NCBI GenBank assembly: GCA_949358305.1
Contig: OX442314.1
Location: 48,368,581 to 48,432,580 of the forward strand
From: Strigamia acuminata
Lineage: Eukaryota > Arthropoda > Chilopoda > Geophilomorpha > Linotaeniidae
Direction of reading: 5' to 3'
Length of the DNA: 64,000 nt
This document shows, piece after piece, positions 9,964-20,221 of this stretch. The notes below the pieces were generated by a model. It was given only the letters and a program-made list of their open reading frames with translations, ran no database searches and was not told the origin of the DNA. The first letter of the stretch is position 1; each line of letters opens with the position of its first letter. The translations under genes were made by a program, and so were the position numbers.

Positions 9964-12900
9964 ATTCTCGTAAAATCCAACTCAAATCCCAAAAACAACT
10001 CAAAGACTGTTTTTTAATACTAGCTTTGTCACGGTCCTGACTTTAGACAGTAATAATTTTCAAAATTTTGGGCGCATTTTGCGCCTCTTCCTTGAGTTTT
10101 CCCCAATTTTATTAGGAAACTATTTTAATTTTCTAGAATTATTTCATTTTCTTCCCAAATCTAAATTTATTATTTTATTTCATTCTATTTTATTTTATTT
10201 CCTTATTTTTACCATTTATCTTTAATTTGGCCTGGTTTTAATCACCCCATCCAGACAATTCATGAGAATTCTGCCATAAATTGATATAATCGCGCACTAA
10301 ATTTACATATTTCACCCCTGGTCACCTGTTTTCTGCCCAGTCCCCATTGGGAATTGACTTGGCCTTTGACATGTGATCAGAGGTGACTTGTTCTATCAAA
10401 TAACTTAGAACAGAGAGAATAATTTTCGCCTTCGACGAGTCAACATCTCCAGTCTTAACTGAGTGCGATTATGTTGCGTCTCAACGCATTAGGACATTGT
10501 GCAGCCCGAATTCTCATGTTAGTTTAACTAACCACTACATTTATTATTTGCCCATTATTTGCGTACAATTTACTGGAAAAACGGCGTATTCGACGGTCTC
10601 AATTCGTCAAATACATTTTATGCCACGACTGTGACTTCCTCCTCAGCCTAGACATTTTGAACTCATACTCGTCTCAATTGCGTATTCATTTCATTATCGA
10701 CGGCCGGACGACGTTGTCAGCGGTTTGGTACCTGTGCGCGCATTCACCCAACGTTTGCGCGTGTCCAGGAGAAGAAATATACTCTTCGTAAGTACGCCTA
10801 GCAAGTGTCTACATTTTCCCTAGTGAAGAGCGATATTCGGTCTCAACTCGTATATCAACGTTCGCCATTTTGCGCGGCGCCCGAATTGAATCCTGCACCC
10901 ATATAAATACAGATTTCACGAATAGACGCTGTCTTAACCTAGCTACCACCCCCGGCGAAGTTTTAAGAGTTGCAGCGCCTGCAAACCTAAATTTTCTGGT
11001 TATTACAATCCCTGGAAATTCTCAAATTTCCGAAACTATTGTTGAAAAGTCGAATACGACGTGACAGCTTGTCAAAATGAAGCCTCATTTTCCGTGTTAT
11101 TATTTTCTCCTGACAGGTTTCTTCCAAATCAAATTTATAATTTTGGTTTGAAAGTGTAAACACATAAAATATTAATGTTAAGTTATAAAAACTACAACAG
11201 CCACACAGAAGCAACAGCAGTTTATCTATATTTCAGTAAGCTTTTTCGCAGTTGGAATCTATGTTCCCACAACATAGAGTATCTCATAATTCTGGGATCA
11301 CAAACCAATACTCACAGCAAATACAAACAACAACAAAACCTCACTCTCAACTCACACTACCACATCTAAATAAACAAACCAAACATTCCTTTATCTCACT
11401 CTGGATGTACCCGTACTTCTAAGTTTCAGCACGGTATAGACTGTGTCCCTTCCCTTTGCAATTGCTACATCTTGTGACCGCTTGGCCACCCAAGTGCGAC
11501 CTGCGGCCCTGCCACACTCCGCCCAATAGCCACAAGGTCACCCCTCCTTGCGGAGTTGAATTACCCAGTACAGAGAAGGAGGGAGCTGAGTGGTGCAGGG
11601 AGAGTAAAGAGCGCTTGGTCACAACTGAGACAGACATGTGAAGTGAAGTCCTGAACCCACCAAGAGCAGTCGTGCTCTGTGCTGACTCTGCTCTCCTACC
11701 TATTCACCACTGCGACGCTCAGTGGTGAGATGTCGGATCCACCACAGCCTCCATACGCGGTTGCATGGGCTGTACAGGTGAGTACAGCAGAATAGTTATG
11801 TCCAACCGACCGCGTCATTCATGGGGATTCCTCCCTGTGTGTGACAGGTCAGTTGCTGGTGTGGCATGCCTTCGCCAACACATCGGTAGACTGGAGACTC
11901 CAATCCCTAGACAACGATTAAAAGACAACAACCCAACAATCTGAGAGTCCTTATCTTATTTTACGTGAGAATGCGTCCCACCCCAGGTTACCATGCATAA
12001 GACCATACCGTCATAATATTTTATTTTTGGAATTAGGGGCCCATGAAATTCAGAGTCCTAAGGGGACAATTCTTGTGCCAAGGTAGAATTGAATACTACC
12101 TGGGTAGGGGAGCACAATACCAGTTTTTTTCTGCTTGCTGGCAACCCATGCTACACCGCTGGTTCTGACAGGTTTTTTCAGGAACCTTTCCAAACACGTT
12201 CCTGTGCATTCGGGCAAATGTCGTAACTTCGGTTGTGACAGCAATCCGAAAATGATACAACTTACGTCTTTCATTAAGAAAAAAAAACAAAATTTAAAAT
12301 CATGTGATAATTACATTCTATGTTGAAATGCTGACTATTGATAGTATAGAGAAAGTAGCATTCACATAAATCTGAATTGTATTTTTCAAATCTACTGCCT
12401 TTTTACTGTGACTTGCAAAACTCGAATATGATTGAATATTTCTCCCATAATAGCACAATGAATTTTGGGGGATTGTTAACTAAATTAAATAGATTTGGGG
12501 GGTTTATCAATGAATTAGAGGGTGTCAATAATTTGATCTCATTGAAAAAATACATACGGTTTTAAAGTCCACTCAGGTGAAAACGTGGCACTCGATCCAC
12601 TAGAAAACACCGCATTGCAGGTATATTGATGTTTTGTGAAAGTTGACAAGTAATTACTACTCTGTATTTTAAATAATTCATGAGATTTCTGAGAATTGTA
12701 ATGAGTGGTTCGTGACTTACCATAGATATCACAAATGTAAAATTTTATTTTGTGAAGTAGCAAAATACTCAATTCCCCATCACATTAAATTGTACAATTC
12801 AGGGGGGGGGGGGGCACGAGGGGTGAGGCGGTGAGGCGGTTCCCTCAGGTGGCATATTTCTAGGGGCGGCGTCTTTCGGCGCACAATCCAATTTTTTTTC

Positions 12901-13550
12901 AACAAGATAAAAATGTGAGTCTGCAGCGTGGGACAATTTCAGCACACTTTTCCTAAATTTTATAAAAATTTGGAAAATACCCTGTGTGGAATTGAAAAGT
13001 GCAATATTATAAATTTTGATACAATCAACCCGACGGACGACCCTGGCAGCAATAAATTCATTATCAATAGAGAATTGAAGTATCAAACTTATGATAATTT
13101 TTTATAAGTCTTGTACAATTTTTTTCTAAAAATATGTAATAAACATGACAAAACCGTGATATAGTGTAATTAGTACGATGTACATATATTTTGTCTTTTT
13201 GTTTATCCCAAATAGCTAGAAAAAAATTTGAAAAGCTAAATTCCTGTCCTAACAAGTTTTTAAAACATTTTCTCTGGCAACATTAACCTTCTGCTAAGAT
13301 GAATGTGTCATTTCAGCAAAATAAACAAGGTGGCCAATTTCTCTGATGGCAACCATGAATTGTTTTAGAAAACATGAAACATGAGATAAAAAAATTAAAT
13401 GTTTGAAATGGGTATTGCAGGTCCACCGAAGACCTATACAAACGCATTGTTAACAGTTTTGTAGTTATTAAAAGCACTCTTAACAATTTACTAAAAAAAA
13501 ATTAGCCACATTCACCCAATTTTATAATTAGTTTTTTTTTTTTAATTTAA
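9964..13550. other. No gene seen; scattered repeat relics
   Basis: No frame in this stretch resembles a known protein. At 10440-10870 a motif of the form GTCTCAA(T/C)(T/G)CG recurs several times with irregular spacing, suggesting a worn LTR or leader. At 12030-12170 the minus strand reads CAGCGGTGTAGCATGGGTTG at one edge, similar to the transposon end near 6010-6070. A run of 14 G lies near 12803. The remainder is AT-rich. Confidence 0.5.
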
Positions 13551-13551
13551 A

Positions 13552-14380
13552 GAGGGATTTAGATTACTTTTATACTGTTTTGAAGAATATAAATACTTCA
13601 AATAACTATTTTCTGTATTGCATTTAATATTGCAGGCAACCATAATAAAAGTAAAAAGATTTAACTTAATTTATATAAAAATGTGGGTTAACAATTACAA
13701 AAAAAATTGTAATTTTCACAAATGGGGGCTTACAATACAAAGAGAATTGTAAATGCCACATTTATATGAAAATGTGGGCTTACAATACAAGGAAAATTGT
13801 AAATGCCACATTTATATGAAAATGTGGGCTTACAATACAAACATTAAATGCAAAAATGAAGGGAATTAAACACGAAAGAAATAACATAAATATCTGCTGC
13901 CCTAATTGATCAGAGCTCTCTTTGGATCCACTGAGACAATAATTTAAGTCATCAGTTTTGCCAGGGGTGACCACGAGGAGGTAAAGAGTTGGATTTTACA
14001 CCCCCGAAAATTAACTTGCGAAAATTTGGTAGTTTTTGCAATAAATAGTTTGTCCAGCTAACACTCTTCAATTAAATCAAATCAATACACCAACCTTCTA
14101 ACGGATTCGACATGTCAAATAATACCCTACGAAAATTGCAATTATGGTAAAAAATTTCAGCTTTGGTCTTTAAAATATTTCACAATCAAGCGGCTACTTA
14201 ACTACCAAGAAACAATTCACACAATTATTGGTTAAAATCGATCGAAAATGCGAAATATTAGTACACCAAGAAATCCAACGCGGTGTGCCGGAGTGCTTCC
14301 ATTCTCTGCATCACGACGGCGGTTTTAAACGGGGTTCACATCACGAAAACACGGATTGTGACTCCAAGCAGAACCAATCC
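13552..14380. repeat. Dispersed repeat R3, copy 1
   Basis: This segment is colinear with 54905-55772 and partly with 42636-42915. In order it holds a minisatellite of about 53-bp units (unit contains GTGGGCTTACAATACAA and TGCCACATTTATATGAAAAT) at about 13725-13845, a conserved core of about 98 nt (13909-14006), and a less conserved tail ending in TGTGCCGGAGTGCTTCCATT. The core contains GGGGTGACCACGAGGAGGT and TTACACCCCC, whose ends can pair. No terminal inverted repeat or target duplication was found. The nature of the family is unknown. Confidence 0.7.
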
Positions 14381-14761
14381 AATGCACTGCTGTTTTTTTT
14401 ACCAGTATTCACAACTTGCTATTCCAAAAAAAATAAAAATAAAAATCATTACCTCACTGCTATATTTGATTAATTAAATTAAAATAATTTTTCCATTTTC
14501 CAAAATATCATTCTCATCACTGCTCGAATATTTAATGAACCTACAAAATTAATTATTAATACAAAACAATTAAAATCTAAAATGTTTATACCTATCGCTC
14601 AAAAAGTCAACAAAAGGTTTCAATTGCGATTGCCGGTGTATCAGACAAATATTTAAAAAGTTACTACATAAATTGTTCGTGATTTTGGTTGTAATTGTGT
14701 GATTAACTGTTGTACAAGACAGAATTGAATTTTCTTATTGTACATTTTCCACTTTGTATTG

Positions 14762-15513
14762 TCACAAGCAAAAATTGGCAGCCCTGTGCATCACTGCAAT
14801 ACACATCAAAAATGCAGTTGGATAATTTAACCCCCACCTATCACTCACACACCTGTTACAAGAAATATCAATTAATGCCAATGGAAAAGCATGATCTAGT
14901 ATATGAAATGTTTTAATTCTCCTTATTGCTCTTTCTACATGCACTCGGATATTAGCTATTTTCCTAGTGTCAAAAACATCTTTTTCTGGCATCTAAATTG
15001 TTTTTTTTTTCATAAACTTTGGTGGAATATTCAATTTCACACCAATTGGTAACATGGTCTCTATTTCAAAGCCTTTATCTGCCATAATGCAGTGGCCAGG
15101 GGTCATTAATTCCAAAAAACCAGAATCTTTTACTATGTGTTTATCAGATGCAACCCACCATACAGACAACTTACAAAACAAACCAAACCCACGGGAGTAA
15201 TCCCAATTAATGCTTTAACAGTGTTAGTATGTTTATAATTAGAAAATGTCTCTCTCTGTGCTCTTAATGCAAATGCTTTTTGAACTCTTATTTCAGTACA
15301 ATCAATTATGATGGTTGTATCTGGATAGTCTTTAAATTGTGGAGGTACAGTTCGTTTGATTGCATCCAATGAAGGAATTGCAAAAATTTGTTTGAAATCA
15401 TGAAACATTAAAGTGATCCATGTTGTGAATAATCTACTAACAGTTGGTGTAGAAATTCCAAATATTCTAGCTATATCAAGAACAGGAAGGGCTAATTTCA
15501 ATCTTAAAAGCAC
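14762..15513 (-). pseudogene. PIF/Harbinger-type (DDE_4) transposase, broken
   Basis: Read on the minus strand, the catalytic domain runs in three pieces. Residues from LDIARIFGISTPTVSRLF (helix-turn-helix) lead to IIDCTEIRVQKA (first Asp). After a frameshift near 15170 come SDKHIVKDSGF and IMADKGFEIE (second Asp). After an in-frame TAG near 14993 comes VHVERAIRRIK (Glu). All three catalytic residues are therefore present but split. The order is that of DDE_4 enzymes in PIF/Harbinger and ISL2EU elements. Together with the coiled-coil frame (15591-16100) and THAP domain (16305-16605) upstream, it forms one decayed transposase gene. Confidence 0.85.
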
Positions 15514-15590
15514 AAGAAATAAATCATCTTCTGTATTTAATTTGCATTCTAAACCGGGTTTGTTTACATGATTACTCTGATATTTTTTAT

Positions 15591-16100
15591 TTAATTCAGT
15601 TTTTCCCCCCTTCCAATTTCAATTTCAATTTCAATTTCAATTTTAACATGAAAATATTTTACCATCCCTTGAAATATTTTATTATCTGGAAGTCCAGTAT
15701 AAAAATTTATCATCTTATCATCATGTTTTATATTTTCGTAGCACAGTGTTTGCCTTTTTAAAATTTGTTTCTCTGCCGTTAAATTTTCAATTTTTAAATT
15801 TACACTGCTTCTTTCTTTGCTCAAATCTTCATTTGCCTTTTCCAGTGTTTCATTTGCCTTTTCCAGTGTTTCATTTGCCTTTTCCAGTGTTTCATTTGCC
15901 TTTTCCAGTGTTTCATTTGCCTTTTCCAGTGTTTCATTTCTCTCTTTTATAAAATGATTTTCTACTTGCACACTTTTAAGTTGACTTCTCAAAACTTCAC
16001 ACTCCTTTTCAAAATCTGTTACATTTGCATTTGATGGCAAGTCTTCAAATGATTCTGTCAAAACTTCTGATAAAATGATCGAGTTTTGGTCAATATCCAT
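15591..16100 (-). pseudogene. Transposase linker with coiled coil and 21-bp repeats
   Basis: This 169-codon frame starts MDIDQNSIILSEVL and is dominated by a coiled coil. Five tandem NETLEKA heptads are encoded by 21-bp direct repeats at about 15831-15938. A conserved region NIKHDDKMINFYTGLP follows, which in THAP-plus-DDE_4 transposases precedes the catalytic domain. Near the end a hexanucleotide run (15610-15645) codes EIEIEIEIEI. It sits between the THAP frame and the DDE frame on the same strand, so it is the middle of the same gene. A perfect heptad period at the DNA level points to recent slippage. Confidence 0.7.
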
Positions 16101-16304
16101 TTCCTACAAACAAGAAATTGTTAATAATGTCAATTTTATAGAAAGAAACACGATTTGATTTTGTTTACCTTTTGTGTATTTGCACCAACTAGTTTGTTTT
16201 TATCCCGAGCAGCCCACCGTTTCAATCTTTTAACACAACTCTCATGCTACAACACATGTTAAAATTTTAGTTGCATGTGCTTTTAAATAAATAATGTATC
16301 ATTC

Positions 16305-16605
16305 TTACTTTAGATGTATCACTCCAATTGAATACTGAAGGCACAACATTTTTTTTAAGAGTCTTAGTTTACCATGCAAGCGAATATTAAAATCGCTAGC
16401 AAGAAAATGCTGTGAACAGACTCGGGTGCTTTTATTTATGACGAATTTTTTCCCCAAATCTCTTCTTATTTTAACTAACCACTCTTTCCTGATCTGCTTA
16501 GACTTTGGAAATGCATGCCAAGACAAGGAATTATCACCTTTTCTTTTAAAATTCCTACAACTGGCACGGCACAACTCCAACGAGCCATTTTGACTTTACC
16601 GGAAC
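16305..16605 (-). pseudogene. THAP zinc-finger domain of the transposase, frameshifted
   Basis: The start MARWSCAVP (minus, near 16591) is followed after a one-base frameshift by SCRNFKRKGDNSLSWHAFPK and then by STRVCSQHF. The pattern Cys, Cys, then Cys-x2-His is the C2CH zinc-binding pattern of THAP DNA-binding domains, which recognise terminal repeats in several transposon families. The only visible lesion here is the frameshift. The 5' flank (16606-16700) is GC-richer and might hold the promoter. Confidence 0.8.
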
Positions 16606-17740
16606 TAAATAATGTCCCGCAGTTGCGGTTCGAAATTCTCTCACATGAGGGCGCGCAAGTATCGCGCAAACCCTGAATTAGTGAGTGAGAATTCAAGGAA
16701 CTGATCAATTCAGAGATTAGGGAAAGGAGGAGCTAAGTGGGTCATCAACCCTCAGTTGTGCAGAGGATCTAGCATCTGTGATGACACTGCCAGGATTAAC
16801 AAAGATGGGAACTCACATTCCCACACCTGTGAAAAAGGTAGTGAAAACACAGTTGTGCAGACAGTTGCCTACAGAAGTTCAATCATAGAACAGCTCCAGT
16901 TTGTGCAGCCTAGCAGTAGAAGTTTGTGCCACTACAAGACAACTTAGCCTATTTTTAGACTCTGCAGAAATGTGGTTAAATAAGAAGCTCTTCTGAAACT
17001 ACAAGGGAGATTCTGCTAGATGAACCACCAACAGACTGTCTACTGAACCAAGCCAAACTCCTATCAAAAATGAACACTGAACATTTAACAAGATTTGTGA
17101 GTGTGTGTGTGTATTTGTGCCTTTGTGAGATCTGACAAAGAAACTGAATAACTATTTTCAATAACCATCATTTGCATTTCTTGTTCTTTATTTTTGGATA
17201 GACATATCTAATGTTAGCCGAGTGTTATTATAATCAGTTTTAGTATGATATTTGCCATGTTAATACAAATATCATTTGTGCAGGTTTAGAAACTTTTGGT
17301 GTGAACCAGCTTTTAGTTAAAAAGCGAATGAAATAACTTTTCTTTTCATTTAGAATTAAAGAGTAGTGATTAATAAATTTTGATTCTTTCTTATTTCACT
17401 TTTCCATGTGTTCACTTTATTTTACATCCATTTTCCACCGAACCATAAAAACCGCTTTGCCACAGTATCATTCAAAGCCAGATCAACAAAATGTCCAATG
17501 CTGCCAGTAAACGACCCCATATGAATTGAATCTCCAGTTTACTAGATTTGTAATGGATTTCTGTGAAGTCTGTGCTGGAATAAAATGTTGTAGAAAAAGA
17601 TGTAAAATTAAATTACGAGGAACGATCAAAAAGTGCATGCTTGATAAATCGTGGCGATAATGACCGCATTTGATCGATCAAAACATCAAAATAATAATAT
17701 TGGTCTAATTTGTACAAGCCTGTAATGAATTTAATTATTA
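16606..17740. other. No gene seen
   Basis: No recognisable coding sequence. A short (GT)n tract lies at about 17098-17112. The rest is AT-rich up to the start of the nested stack. Confidence 0.5.
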
Positions 17741-18034
17741 TACAGGGTGAGTCAAAAGTCTGGAAACACCTTTTTTTCTTGAAAATGACCGAGGATATCA
17801 ATTCTATTGATGTAGGCATATAGGAAGTCTATGTTGGGCTATCCAGTGGTGACCTTAAATTTGACCCGGAAGGTCATCTTCAAGATCATTCACTTCTTAA
17901 CTTTTAAACCGTTTAAGATACAGCAAAATTTTCAATTAAAAAGTTGTATAACACCATCGAATTAGTACTATGCAACTGATCTCAGCCATCTTAAATTAAA
18001 TGTTTTTTTTTTAAAAAAAGAAAAACAAATCAGC
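17741..18034. mobile_element. Left arm of mariner-like palindromic element (level 1 of nest)
   Basis: It starts TACAGGGTGAGTCAAAAGTC and is an inverted copy of 46360-46657, with about 28 perfect terminal bases and about 290 bp of good match overall. TA dinucleotides flank both outer ends, as expected for Tc1/mariner elements. The last four bases, CAGC (18031-18034), are repeated at 46192-46195, which marks where a gypsy element split this DNA. Arm plus right part amount to about 0.75 kb, with no transposase. Confidence 0.85.
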
Positions 18035-18285
18035 TGTAAACTTAAATGTTCTCTCGATTGAAACTTGGTAAAACTTTAAAAGGACTTTTGCCAAAATGGC
18101 CACACATCTAGTCAGTCTTCCAGTTAAAGCAAAAATGTTTTATTTTACAAGAAAATGTACAAGGTTTTAATCTTTTAATCTCTTTCAAATCGCTGCTTGC
18201 ATTCCTCGCGTTGGCGCTCGTGTCTTCTTGGCGATCCTGTCGCCCTCTGGTGTCACCTCTCTGCGTTGCTCTTTTATATTCCACA
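18035..18285 (-). repeat. 3' LTR of G-outer
   Basis: Matches 45941-46191 over all 251 bp with one mismatch seen. The left flank CAGC is the target duplication, inside the left arm of the mariner-like element. Confidence 0.9.
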
Positions 18286-18289
18286 CTCG

Positions 18290-18975
18290 ACCATCCGACT
18301 ACACGAGTCGGTCCTCCGACTCGTCTTGGCCTTCGTCCTCGCTCGCGTTGTCGGCATCGTCGGTGATCTCCCACCGCTTTATTTGGTCCGTTGGCGCCGT
18401 AACACAATATCGAGGCGGGTCCTCGAAACTCTGGACTTCGTACACCGTGTCGGAGATCTTGCGCCCGATTCACAACGGCCCCGATATAGTGCCGACAATT
18501 TCCCCGCCGCCCCTTGCGTCGCGAGTGCTTTTCGCCGCACAACGACCACGTCCCCCTCTAAACATTTTATTCGGCCCCCGATGCCAATCAAAAGCTTTCT
18601 TTTGACGCACTTGCGCCGCTGTGAGCGCGTCGTGCGCCTCGTCTCGTGTCCGCTCAAAGTCCGCTTCTTCTTCGTCATTATCCTCAACTGCGACCGCTGC
18701 CAATCTTGGTTCAATGACGGTTCGTGGTTGGAAACCGTAGAGAACCTCCATCGGTGTCTTTCCGGTGCTCTTGCTCGTTCTCGAATTTATTGCGATCTCG
18801 ATTTGGGCTAAATATGTCGCCCAGTCACTCCCATCCGCCTTCACTACGCAGCTCGTCATCATTGGCACCAGCGTTCTATTTGTCCGCTCAACCTGCCCGT
18901 TGGCCCTTGGTTTGTCATCATTTGGGGTAAATTACACAATGTCAACTTTCCCGGCAGTTGCTCCACTCTTGCGAA
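18290..18975 (-). pseudogene. Integrase C-terminal part of G-outer
   Basis: The minus frame resumes inside the integrase catalytic core with NDDKPRANGQVERTNRTL, whose Glu is the third catalytic residue, and continues through YLAQIEIAINSRTSKSTGKT and PMEVLYGFQPR to the C-terminal domain. An in-frame TAA lies upstream near 18940. Counting back from this Glu, the D-x35-E spacing is met if the sequence joins directly to TDRGTAF at about 36265. That identifies both pieces as one gene split by the copia element. Confidence 0.82.
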
Positions 18976-19021
18976 CACTTTGGGCTCGCCTCCACTTTGA
19001 CATGTCCAGTGGTAACAACTG

Positions 19022-19486
19022 CTAGTCTTTGCGCACTTTTCCCTTTTTTCCCGAACCACGACGAGCTTGTATCATGGGAGGAAGTTCAATTTCCTCATCG
19101 TCGTCAAGATAAACATTGAATAAATTTTCATCATCCCCCTTCGCCCCACCAATTTCTTCAACTGGATTATCCCCAGCACCCTCAATAGGATCATCTGGCC
19201 CGATAGGAGGCTGTTGAGCAGCTTGCTTCGCAAGTGGCCTCACTTCGGGTCTGAAAACAGGCTTTGGGGTTGTGGGCAAAGCAGGTTTTGCCTTCTGGAC
19301 AGGAGGTGGAATAGGGGGAGGAATAGGTGGTGGAAGTGCTTGCTGTATTTCCTCCACCACTTCCGGAACAGGGGCCTCAGAATCATCATCCTCTCCTTCA
19401 GTATCGGAGGAGGAGCATCCAAACCGTGTGAATTCTCCGGGTCCACCCTGTGGTTGATGAGTTGGCTGTTGAAGCCTCTTCCCAAC
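19022..19486 (-). pseudogene. C-outer polyprotein, post-integrase segment
   Basis: This frame joins to 32017 across G-inner: the residues before the break end YWYEV and the first here are GKRLQQPTHQ, with the codon completed by the duplicated CCAAC. It is acidic and proline-rich (PPPIPPPIPPP) and ends KKGKVRKD at a stop. Such a linker separates integrase from reverse transcriptase in copia polyproteins. No reverse transcriptase follows. Confidence 0.8.
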
Positions 19487-19702
19487 TGCAGTGTTTTGCA
19501 ATGTTTACCTTTAAATTGATAACAATGTTTTGAGTCTTTCTGTTGATTGCAATAATTGATAATTGCCGCGGCAAACAATATGATGTAACCAGAGCAACCA
19601 AGTTCTGGAATCCAGTGTATAAATTGAGTTGAATAAATGAGTGAAGCCGTGATAAGGTCTCTGATGTGAAATGACTGAGTTATTGTCGTGTGGAACGATT
19701 CA
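19487..19702 (+). repeat. 5' LTR of G-inner
   Basis: Identical to 31801-32016 over 216 bp. The next bases, ATGGTATCCACGATTTGCGG, occupy the primer-site position; TGG at its start is the usual match to a tRNA CCA end, but the tRNA was not identified. Confidence 0.92.
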
Positions 19703-19779
19703 ATGGTATCCACGATTTGCGGACGAGCGCCGCAATATCTGAGACTGTGAGTAGTTATGGGACATTAATCGCGATTTTG

Positions 19780-20200
19780 CGTATTTTTCGGCCGTGTTTT
19801 GGGGTCGATTTTCACCCGGCGATTCCGTGGAAGTCGCAGACGAGCGACGATCGTCGCGACAACGTTCGTAGCATCGCAGGGAAGCCTTACGCCAGAGGAG
19901 CGGGGCGGAAAAAAAGCGATTTTGAAGACGATTTGGGTCGGTTTCGGCCGTCAATTCCGTTGAGGTCGCAGACGAGCGACGATCGTCGAGGCAACGTTTC
20001 GTAGCATCGCAGAGAAGCCTCACGCCAGTGGGACGAGGCGAAAAAGCGATTTTGAGGACGAATTTCGAAGGCGAATCACGAGGACGATTCGAAAACGGGA
20101 ATTTCGAACGAGAATTTCGAAGACAAGGCGAATTTCGAACGAGAATTTCGAAGACAAGGCGATTTTTCGGACGAGAATTTCGAAGATAAGTCACGTAATA
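19780..20200 (+). repeat. G-inner leader with an internal duplication
   Basis: Two direct copies of a segment of roughly 130-155 bp start near 19786 and 19941. They share GTCGCAGACGAGCGACGATC, AGCATCGCAG and ACGCCAG. A shorter repeat (CGAGAATTTCGAAGACAAGG and variants) follows at about 20100-20190. It lies between primer site and gag start, where gypsy elements keep packaging signals. Confidence 0.7.
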
Positions 20201-20221
20201 AGTCGATTTTTGGAGTGAGCC

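Noticed and set aside
13909-14006. R3 core as a U1 snRNA or spliced-leader RNA gene
   Set aside because: A short CACGA(A/G)G-type resemblance to U1 stem I exists, but the 5' splice-site-pairing end, Sm site and remaining stems are not recognisable.
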